From NCBI GenBank assembly GCA_019359415.1, contig JAHHHH010000003.1, positions 124,001 through 188,000 of the forward strand: 64,000 bases of DNA. The letters are read 5' to 3'. Every line of letters starts with the position of its first letter. The stretch's first letter is position 1. Shown here one piece after another: positions 57,447 to 64,000 of the stretch. The DNA comes from Iphinoe sp. HA4291-MV1. Lineage in GTDB: Bacteria > Cyanobacteriota > Cyanobacteriia > Cyanobacteriales > Nostocaceae. The notes beneath the pieces were generated by a model, which had not been told where the DNA came from, made no database searches, and worked only from the letters and a program-made list of their open reading frames with translations. A program made the translations under genes and the position numbers.

Positions 57447-57485
57447 AAATTTATACTCTCTCTTCTTTTTCAAAATTTAATAAAT

Positions 57486-57917
57486 TTAATCGTAGTATCC
57501 ATACTCAAAAACAATAACCGCTTCTACAGATTCTTCTGGATCTTCGCTAGCATAAGGAGAATACAAACCAATGCCAAATTTATAAGATATCAAGCCAGTA
57601 TCATCAATTTCAACTTCATCATCAATTTCTTGAAACCATTGTTCCAACTCACTGAATTTTATTTCCAGCAAAGTTTTCCCCATGAACACTGGTTCTGCAG
57701 GCTCAAAAAGCTCCACTGCCTCACAAATACCAGGTTTTTTATAAGATACATGAATGCCTAAGTTATCAAAGCAATCTGTAGGCATTTCAGAAGTAGGTGT
57801 TTTCATAAAGGTTTCTAGTTTCCCACCAGAACTGACTAGAATATCACGCACTTCTTCTGTTGTCATTCCTAGTTTTATCGCGCCAATTCCTTTATATGGT
57901 TCAATTATTAAATTCAT
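57486..57917 (-). CDS. Candidate immunity protein
   Basis: 143 residues, acidic. The start IIEPYKGIGAIKLGMTTEEVRDIL matches a pattern common in small proteins encoded beside polymorphic toxins. The remainder is rich in Glu/Asp and aromatic residues (FSELEQWFQEIDDEVEIDD, VIVFEYGYYD), fitting a protein that binds a basic nuclease. It precedes the toxin-like gene by 39 bp in the same direction, so both are probably co-transcribed, with the immunity gene first. No family name can be given with certainty. Confidence 0.65.
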   Translation of the reverse strand: MNLIIEPYKGIGAIKLGMTTEEVRDILVSSGGKLETFMKTPTSEMPTDCFDNLGIHVSYKKPGICEAVELFEPAEPVFMGKTLLEIKFSELEQWFQEIDDEVEIDDTGLISYKFGIGLYSPYASEDPEESVEAVIVFEYGYYD

Positions 57918-57979
57918 TCTTGATTACTTACAATTGATATTAAGTAAGTCGGTACAAATAAAGTTAACTCGTTAAGGCA

Positions 57980-58009
57980 GTCATTAGTCATTGGTCATTA
58001 GTCATTAGT
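57980..58009. repeat. GTCATTA heptamer repeat
   Basis: Four units of GTCATTA/GTCATTG followed by GTAAGGGTTTTAGGCGTTTTTACATTTCTTA, which resembles the sequence after the GTCATTA array at 54517-54540. The two loci are thus related beyond the heptamer. Confidence 0.75.
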
Positions 58010-58146
58010 AAGGGTTTTAGGCGTTTTTACATTTCTTAACTAGCTGGTGTTTATTTCCACCTATCTACTTAAATTTGTTTGAACGCTTATGAAAGAGGTG
58101 AAGTTGGAATAATAAATAAATTACTAGACATAATATAACATTTGAT

Positions 58147-61100
58147 TTACGCTAGAAAAGATTCGATTAAGTCAGGTGACTTATCCTCTGTTAATTGAAT
58201 AGCAAAACAAGTTTTCATCGATACTTGTAATTTTGCATCAAGCAACTCAAATAAATATGGAATTGCTTGATTGAGCCATTCTTCAAGAGCTTGTGCAGGA
58301 CTCACAGAATCTGGAGATTCTTCTAAAAATTCTAAAAAATCTTCTTTGCGATTATCTAGTAATGTCTCATTTTCATATCTAAACACTCCAGGTGCTTCGC
58401 AGTTACCATATTTTGGATGAGGCAATCCCAACTTTAATAAATGTTCTGGAATACGACAAATTCCAATCCAGTAATTTTTATCTTGTTGAGTAGGTTCAAA
58501 AATCGCCTTCACTAGTAAAGTATGGGCGTGCTGAATTTGACTTCCTAGCCAGCCGTGGACTTTGGCTTTTTCTTTCACGGCTTCCAAAGCTAATAAGGAA
58601 ATGGCACTATTGAGAATTCCTTGAACTTGCTCAATAGTCAGATGATTTGCACCCCGTTCTATCAAAATACGTCCCAAAATTTGACGTGCAGCATTAGCAG
58701 CATCAGCACCAAAAGGAGCAGCTAATAATTGTAAAATTAGGTCTGTTTTAAAGCTCTGGTATCGGGGGTTTTCTAGTAAAGCTTGCACTAAGTCCGCCCC
58801 TTGTTCAATACAGGCGGCTAAATTGGGTTCGGTGGGACAGCCGATTGGTGGCGCATAGATAGAGTAGTATTTTGAAAGAAATGTTTGAAAAGAAACATGA
58901 ATCTCTTCATCCGTCAAGCGAGGATTGAATCGATTTGCAGTATCGTCTTTGAAATTGGGTGCATTGGTCAGACTTGGTTCTGGACTACCACCAATGTAAT
59001 ACAGCATTTGTCCAACACCCAAGGAAGCTAAGGATTTTTCTTGTTGGGGAGTGAGTAGCATGGAACGCGCTAAGGCTTCGCGGTTTTTTGCTTCTACGAC
59101 GCGATGGGCAAGTTTAATATTAGTATTGACCATAATATCTGGAACTAAACCATCAGGATTTTGTTCGGCTATGGCTATCCCTTGTCCAAACCCCCGCACC
59201 TCTGCTAACATATTGGCAAAGTTTTTCACTGCTTTTCCTTTGGGGTTCGCCTGTTCCTTGTTGCTAGACTCAGGTGCATTCCCCAATAAGTTATGTGCTT
59301 CTTCTATCAGTAGTAGGTGTTTCAATTCCCCTGTTGCTTGGTGACGGCGGGCTGTCCAATACTGATAGCAGCGATTGAGAATTAACCCCATGACAAAAGC
59401 ACGGTCATCAGTATTCGTAATCTGACTCATCTCTAAAATGACAGGGCGCTGCATCAACAAATCAAAAGGAACTGATTCTGTTGTATCCAGCATTTTACCA
59501 AGAGGTCCGCGCCGAAATTTGTTAATCCGCACCGATACAGCTGCCAAAATTTCATCGGTACTTTCTTGAGAATAACCTAGCTTCGGTACAATTTCAGAAA
59601 TCAATACAGCTAAATCAGAAAAGCAAGGAGGTTTTAATTTACTGTTGTCCCCCAAGTTCGTAAAACCTTTGCGTTTGTAAGCCTCTATGATTAATTGTTC
59701 CACCACATTGGGAAGTGGTCCCCACATACTCATAGAAACTGAGAACAAATCCACCAACGCACCCAAATGGCTATTGAGATTAATTGTCAGGGGTACCTCG
59801 AAGGGGTTGAAGCGCAACGGCGCAACTCGTTCATCTCCCAAAGAGAAAATCAGCAAATCATCTTTGAGGGAATCAACCGCTTTCAGTCCTCGATACTCAG
59901 TTTTCGCTGGTTCTAACACCATCCAAGGAATGCGATGCGATCGCCAAAGAGTTTCTAATAAATAGAGAGAAGTGTTGGTTTTACCACTACCGGGAACGCC
60001 ACTAATCAAGAGGTGCTGAGTGAGTTGTTTTTTACTCAAATGTAGTGTGCCAATGGCAATTTCAGCAGTGATTTCACTGGTTTTTGAGGGACGACGGGCA
60101 TCATTAGCACCTGGGGCAGAGGGTAATCCCCAAACACCTGTGCGATCGGCAATAGGTAGGCGAAAAACGCTATGGACTTCTTCTGGACTAAATAACCAGG
60201 GGAGGCGATCTAAATTGTAAGTGTTTGCCCAGCGGTGGAGGGTGAGATCTACCCAGTTCTGGCGTACTGCCATTTTTTGGGCTTCTGTTTGGGTGATTTG
60301 TACTTCTCCACCTCCAGCAGTCTGACTCCCAGCAGTCTGATTTTCTGTGGGTGGTTTACCATTGATAGCAGATTGCAATGCTGCAGTTATTGACTGTGGC
60401 AAGGCACTTTCAGCTATGATACTGATAGTCATTTCAAAAGGCGATCGCCAACTATTTTGCAATCGCGTCCAAGCTTGGGACGCTTGTTCTGCTTCTACTA
60501 GTTTTTCTTGATATTGCACGTTGCTGGACATTGACCGCACTTGGAAACTTTCCCCACGGCTAACGTTGGCAATATTGGCATATAAACGCGCTTGCTCTGC
60601 TAAATAGGTTGCTTCTTCTCGTGTTAATTGAGTAGGTTGGAGATTGAGAGCTACTGCTGCTGGGGTAGGATGGCACAAAAGGGTGCGAAACAGGTCTTGA
60701 AAGTTGGAAGCATGGGGAATCCAAGGATTAACTTGCATCCCTACTGCATCAGGAATATCGGCGCTGGTGATAGTTTGCAGTTGGGTTATGCTGCGGCGGA
60801 ATTCTACAAGAGTACCTGTATCGGAAGGTAAAAAAGGTAATCGCAGCAGAGCTAATTCTTCGGGATGATAGCACGGTTCTAGGGGATAGCCATTAGGAAA
60901 GGTATCGCGGATTTTGTTGAAGAAATTGCGAGCAGCAATGATAGTTTCAGCTTCTGTTTGTCCCTCGGTTTTGCCGACTAAACCAAAGATTAAATCTTCT
61001 TCTGAATTTCCAGTCGTGATAATACGAAGTCCGAGAGTAAATCTGCTTTCGCCGTGTAACTGTTGTATCCAGCGTTGTTGTGCTTGCAGGAGTTGATTTA

Positions 61101-61266
61101 GGGCAGTTTCATAAGTCATCCCAGTGCGAAACTGCTCTTTAGAAATTAAATCAGGAATTGCGGGAATAATGGCTCCCCAAAAAACGGCAATTGTTCGCGT
61201 CTCGGTAGGTTCGATCGCAACCGCTGGAGCCGTGCTGGTTTCCCATTTTGTGAGTTCCGCAAACAT
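58147..61266 (-). CDS. HerA/VirB4-like (DUF87-type) ATPase
   Basis: 1039 residues. A P-loop ATPase core begins near 415 with HLLISGVPGSGKTNTSLYLLETL (Walker A) and WMVLEPAKTEYRGL; Walker B is HLLLIEEAHNLLG, and a sensor-like segment reads FANMLAEVRGFGQGIAIAEQNP. This is the pattern of HerA/FtsK-superfamily DNA-translocating or DUF87 ATPases. The N-terminal 400 residues and the C-terminal 300 are not recognised. In other bacteria HerA-type ATPases pair with a nuclease or sirtuin gene in phage defence; no such partner is adjacent here. It sits next to the toxin/immunity-like pair, in the same direction, about 230 bp upstream of it. Confidence 0.85.
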   Translation of the reverse strand: MFAELTKWETSTAPAVAIEPTETRTIAVFWGAIIPAIPDLISKEQFRTGMTYETALNQLLQAQQRWIQQLHGESRFTLGLRIITTGNSEEDLIFGLVGKTEGQTEAETIIAARNFFNKIRDTFPNGYPLEPCYHPEELALLRLPFLPSDTGTLVEFRRSITQLQTITSADIPDAVGMQVNPWIPHASNFQDLFRTLLCHPTPAAVALNLQPTQLTREEATYLAEQARLYANIANVSRGESFQVRSMSSNVQYQEKLVEAEQASQAWTRLQNSWRSPFEMTISIIAESALPQSITAALQSAINGKPPTENQTAGSQTAGGGEVQITQTEAQKMAVRQNWVDLTLHRWANTYNLDRLPWLFSPEEVHSVFRLPIADRTGVWGLPSAPGANDARRPSKTSEITAEIAIGTLHLSKKQLTQHLLISGVPGSGKTNTSLYLLETLWRSHRIPWMVLEPAKTEYRGLKAVDSLKDDLLIFSLGDERVAPLRFNPFEVPLTINLNSHLGALVDLFSVSMSMWGPLPNVVEQLIIEAYKRKGFTNLGDNSKLKPPCFSDLAVLISEIVPKLGYSQESTDEILAAVSVRINKFRRGPLGKMLDTTESVPFDLLMQRPVILEMSQITNTDDRAFVMGLILNRCYQYWTARRHQATGELKHLLLIEEAHNLLGNAPESSNKEQANPKGKAVKNFANMLAEVRGFGQGIAIAEQNPDGLVPDIMVNTNIKLAHRVVEAKNREALARSMLLTPQQEKSLASLGVGQMLYYIGGSPEPSLTNAPNFKDDTANRFNPRLTDEEIHVSFQTFLSKYYSIYAPPIGCPTEPNLAACIEQGADLVQALLENPRYQSFKTDLILQLLAAPFGADAANAARQILGRILIERGANHLTIEQVQGILNSAISLLALEAVKEKAKVHGWLGSQIQHAHTLLVKAIFEPTQQDKNYWIGICRIPEHLLKLGLPHPKYGNCEAPGVFRYENETLLDNRKEDFLEFLEESPDSVSPAQALEEWLNQAIPYLFELLDAKLQVSMKTCFAIQLTEDKSPDLIESFLA

Positions 61267-61872
61267 GAAATAACCTCATTCAAATATGGTGTTTCTTCTA
61301 GCAAGCAATTTCGCCCTACTTGTTACTAATCTTTACACTTTTTTGTTTTAGACTTGTCACACCCGAAACCCTTAACAAGACTTTAGCAAGAGTTTTATAA
61401 TCCAAAATTTAAAATCTAATTTAGGGTATTATCTCCTAATTTTACTATCATCAGTAGTAGTAAATCTATCTTTGTGTTCTAACTTGTGGGAAGCTGCTGC
61501 GCGTCATGTGGTTCGTTCAAAAAAATCTCACAACTCAAATTAGGATTGCTACATTCGTGACAAGTTAAAGCAATATTGCTTTTGTCAATTAGAAACTATG
61601 CTGAAAATTAAAGAAAAATCAAGTATCAAAATAAGCTTTGTACTGAGATTTGAGTGCACATGTGAATGATGAGTGCAAAGATTAGGCGATCGCTAACCTA
61701 AAAATGATCTTTTTTCTCACGGTTTTTTGTATTATTTTCAGCCTATGGATATATTGACAAATCAATCACAATTTTAACTTGTTACCAATGGGATTGCTAT
61801 AGCTTATAAACAGAGTTTTCTGAGATAATCTCAGCAAGGCACTTTGACGTGTTGTGGGAGAAAAGTTGAGCG
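61267..61872. other. Gene-free divergent region
   Basis: AT-rich, about 600 bp between the HerA-like gene (leftward) and the WG-repeat gene (rightward). It should hold both promoters. No repeat or ORF stands out. Confidence 0.5.
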
Positions 61873-62553
61873 ATGCAAAATCCAAGGAAACCCCAACTTG
61901 CACTCTGGCAATGGTTCCTGATTGGCTTTGGAGCCACGCTCATCATCCCGCTAGCGGGTTATGGGTTATGGAATTTGATATCTCCCAATTCGTCTCCGGT
62001 TTTCTCGATCTCCTCAATATTTAATCGCTCCACTGAAGACAAGAAAGACTTATTCATTATTGCCCAGGATGGGAAACTAGGAAAATTTGTGATCAGTCCA
62101 CGATTTGATGGAGTTGCCAATTTTTCTGAGGGATTGGCAGCGGTAAACATAGGTAATAAGGTGGGCTACATTAACAAAATTGGGGAAATAGTGATTAGTC
62201 TTCAGTTTGATGGGGAGCTTCATCCTCCCGATCACCCTGCTTTCATTCATTTTGCAAGCTTTTCCGAAGGATTAGCAGTAGTGGTAGTCAACGGTAAAGG
62301 GGACTATATTGATAAAACTGGAAAATTTGCAATCGTTCCTCAATACGATTCAGCCACTCCATTCTCTGGTGGACTGGCACATGTGTCTATCGGAGAGAAA
62401 GGACACTACACAATACTGCTCGGATAAGCAAAAATTAGAAACCCGGTTTCTTTAAGAAACCGGGTTTCTGGCACCTCAACTATTCTTAACCGAGCAGTAT
62501 TGGGACACTACATCGATAGAACAGGAAAGCTTGTTCGGGAGTTCGGATTTTAA
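61873..62553 (+). pseudogene. WG-repeat membrane protein, 3' end disrupted by a MITE
   Basis: The gene reads from the ATG at 61873 to a stop at 62427 (184 residues). A membrane helix (LWQWFLIGFGATLIIPLAGYGLW) precedes WG-type repeats (GKFVISPRFDGVANFSEGLAAV, GKVGYINKIGEIV, GKGDYIDKTGKFAIVPQYD). After GEKGHY the frame runs into a 92-bp element and ends with TILLG. Skipping the element and one copy of the 10-bp duplication restores GHYIDRTGKLVREFGF and a stop at 62551-62553, an original length of about 192 residues. Loss is only the last ~13 residues, so the protein may still work. The membrane segment resembles that of the pseudokinase at 62592 (LWAWVIIGAGVTGMIGLAGFG). Confidence 0.85.
62411..62502. 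mobile_element. 92-bp MITE with 13-bp terminal inverted repeats and 10-bp target duplication
   Basis: Ends are CAATACTGCTCGG (62411-62423) and CCGAGCAGTATTG (62490-62502), exact reverse complements. GGACACTACA is repeated on both sides (62401-62410 and 62503-62512). Inside is a perfect hairpin AGAAACCCGGTTTCT / AGAAACCGGGTTTCT (62437-62469). It has no coding capacity and must rely on a transposase elsewhere. Confidence 0.93.
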
Positions 62554-62591
62554 AAACTAGCAAGAAATATCGCCCAAGTTATTATCAATCC

Positions 62592-64000
62592 TCACTTCCG
62601 TTGAACCTGAGCAATACGCCAGCTACCCGTTGTTGCGTCCCGTGCTAGGAAGTAGCGCAAAGACTCAGAAGATACATTCCCCTTTTTCAGAACGTACGTC
62701 AAATCAGCATCGACTACAGCTTCTTGAGTATTTTGGAACACTGGGGTAACTTGCTGCATCTCGACTCGCTCAACCGTTGTCCACCATTCCACAAATGACT
62801 GGTAACCTTTTTCGTGAACGACTTTATTACTTTGAAATTGAGTAGACAGATGATTCCACCCCGCTGGATATTGACGGTTATTCAGACTTGAGTAGTAATC
62901 TTGCACGACTTGTGCTGGTGATAGTCCAGAAACAATAGACTGCGATCGCCTTTGACGCTGGGCTTCGAGCAATTGCTTTTGACGCTGGACTTCGAGCAAT
63001 TCTCTTTGACGTTGAGCTTCGAGCAATTGCCTTTGACGCTGGATTTCGAGCAATTGCCTTTGACGCTGGATTTCGAGCAATTCTCTTTGACGCTGAGCTT
63101 CGAGCGATCGCGCTATATCTTGATTGGAGGAATCAGAACTGGCTGTAGGTGACACATTTGGAACTTGAGGACTAGAAACAATATTGTTTTCAGGAGTCGC
63201 AGATGCAGAACTGGCTGTAGGTGACATATTTGGAACTTGAGGACTAGAAACTGCACTATTTCCTGGAGTTGCAGATGCAGGACTAGTTGTCGGTGAGGCA
63301 GTCGCAACTTGAGGACTAGAAACTGCACTATTTCCTGGAGTCGCAGATGCAGGACTTGCTGTAGTTTGTAAATCAGCCTCGGAATTGAGCAACTTTACCA
63401 CCCCAAAACCTGCTAACCCTATCATGCCAGTTACTCCTGCACCAATTATCACCCACGCCCAAAGAGGTAAGTCACGACTCCTTTGAGGGGATACAGGAGA
63501 AGATACAGGAGGAGGGGATATAACATAAGTTTGTTGATAGCTCAGCCCAGTGCTGGGTTGAGAAGGAAAAGTGTTTGCGACTGGAGGAGTAACAATTGTG
63601 GGTGTAACACTAATCCTTTGCAACATTTCCATTGCATTAGCATAGCGATCGCTCTGCTGGAGTGCTATACTTCGTTGCAGAACTGCTGCTAATTGGTCGC
63701 TAACGACACAATAGTCTTGCCAATTCCAAGTCCCGTCATAGTTCCGCAAAGTTTCAGGATTTTGTCCACTTAGCAGTACAAGCATTGTCACACCCAGAGC
63801 ATAGATATCCCCAGCAGCACTCATCTGTCCTGTTTGCAGTTGCTCCGGTGCTACATAACCAGGTGCGACAAATCCGTGATTCTCAACTAAAACTGGCTGT
63901 AAGCTAGTTTGGTCTTGCCAGAGAGTGTCAACAGAAATGCCTCCATGTACTAATCCCTGAGCATGAATATGAGCTAATTGTGGTAGCACTTGGCGCAAAA
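62592..64000 (-). CDS. Membrane pseudokinase with coiled-coil repeats and C-terminal NTF2/IMS-like domain (5' end outside window)
   Basis: The frame is open to the right edge; a Met at 63998 is probably internal. The visible part begins inside a protein-kinase C-lobe: HGGISVDTL stands where HRDxKxxN is expected, and ENHGF where DFG is, so catalytic residues are absent; APEQ and DIYALGVTMLVLLSG are kept. A membrane helix (LWAWVIIGAGVTGMIGLAGFG, about 185-206 of the visible part) follows. Then come Ala/Ser/Thr/Pro repeats (ASATPGNSAVSSPQV type, three copies) and a heptad-like array (RQRELLE/QRQRQLLE, seven copies). The C-terminal ~115 residues (LSPAQVVQDYYSSLNNRQYPAGW to WRIAQVQRK) resemble an ARC6 IMS/NTF2-like domain. 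Probably a signalling scaffold. Confidence 0.88.
   Translation of the reverse strand, partial: LRQVLPQLAHIHAQGLVHGGISVDTLWQDQTSLQPVLVENHGFVAPGYVAPEQLQTGQMSAAGDIYALGVTMLVLLSGQNPETLRNYDGTWNWQDYCVVSDQLAAVLQRSIALQQSDRYANAMEMLQRISVTPTIVTPPVANTFPSQPSTGLSYQQTYVISPPPVSSPVSPQRSRDLPLWAWVIIGAGVTGMIGLAGFGVVKLLNSEADLQTTASPASATPGNSAVSSPQVATASPTTSPASATPGNSAVSSPQVPNMSPTASSASATPENNIVSSPQVPNVSPTASSDSSNQDIARSLEAQRQRELLEIQRQRQLLEIQRQRQLLEAQRQRELLEVQRQKQLLEAQRQRRSQSIVSGLSPAQVVQDYYSSLNNRQYPAGWNHLSTQFQSNKVVHEKGYQSFVEWWTTVERVEMQQVTPVFQNTQEAVVDADLTYVLKKGNVSSESLRYFLARDATTGSWRIAQVQRK

Noticed and set aside
62952-63152. Plus-strand frame with periodic QLPLTLDFE-type sequence
   Set aside because: It is the antisense shadow of the repeat coding region in the pseudokinase gene.
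1-64000. tRNA, rRNA or riboswitch genes
   Set aside because: I looked for cloverleaf-like and conserved rRNA stretches in the gene-free parts and saw none; a covariance-model scan would be needed to be sure.

Overview
The window comes from a filamentous, probably Nostocales-type cyanobacterium. It carries phycocyanin genes (cpcB, cpcA, rod linkers, cpcE) and bilin reductases pebA and pebB. It also has many HIP1 octamers (GCGATCGC, for example near 14554, 18737, 36200, 43518), several heptanucleotide tandem repeats, cyanobacterial protein families (AMIN, AAA_35, DUF3172, Suc_Fer, CHAT), and many small palindromic or MITE-like repeats. REGION 1 (1-24 kb): a probable lipopeptide siderophore locus. 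On the minus strand lie a FAAL-ACP-C-A(+methyltransferase)-PCP protein, a TauD-type dioxygenase, and a PKS module (KS-AT-KR-ACP, then a C/E-superfamily domain) that runs off the left edge. Divergently, on the plus strand, lie an AMIN-TonB-dependent receptor, a PepSY membrane protein, an EntS-like MFS transporter, a sucraseferredoxin-like protein and a second TauD dioxygenase. A FAD/Rieske oxidoreductase and a quinone reductase follow. My reading is: acyl chain activated by FAAL, joined to Ser (specificity code DVWHISLIDK), extended by one malonate and reduced, then more residues beyond the window. Two hydroxylases could supply beta-hydroxy-acid iron ligands; MFS would export the product, TonB import it, and PepSY/Suc_Fer act in iron release or reduction. 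REGION 2 (24-33 kb): a CHAT caspase-like/HTH/AAA_35 protein is followed 46 bp later by an alpha/beta-hydrolase that seems to lack its catalytic His. After a 245-bp MITE-like element comes a 1412-residue protein made of two fused carotenoid-oxygenase units, each keeping all four iron-binding His. REGION 3 (32.5-47.8 kb): a signalling cluster of one giant Ser/Thr-kinase/AAA/GAF/His-kinase, a lone receiver and a receiver-PAS-AAA_35 protein. Then come a FemAB/GNAT-like transferase, a CPA2 antiporter with USP domains, a small secreted protein, a proline-repeat AMIN protein and a DUF3172 protein. REGION 4 (48-54.4 kb): phycobilisome genes on the minus strand in transcription order pebA-pebB, then cpcB-cpcA-linker-linker-cpcE. 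Inverted repeats lie between genes, and a tiny ribbon-helix-helix gene on the plus strand interlocks its stop codon with that of pebB. No cpcD or cpcF is present. REGION 5 (54.7-64 kb): a pentapeptide-repeat protein, a lipoprotein, a candidate nuclease toxin with an immunity-like partner, a HerA-like ATPase, a WG-repeat gene whose 3' end is broken by a 92-bp MITE with a 10-bp target duplication, and a membrane pseudokinase cut by the right edge. All functional calls are from reading the sequence; no database search was run.
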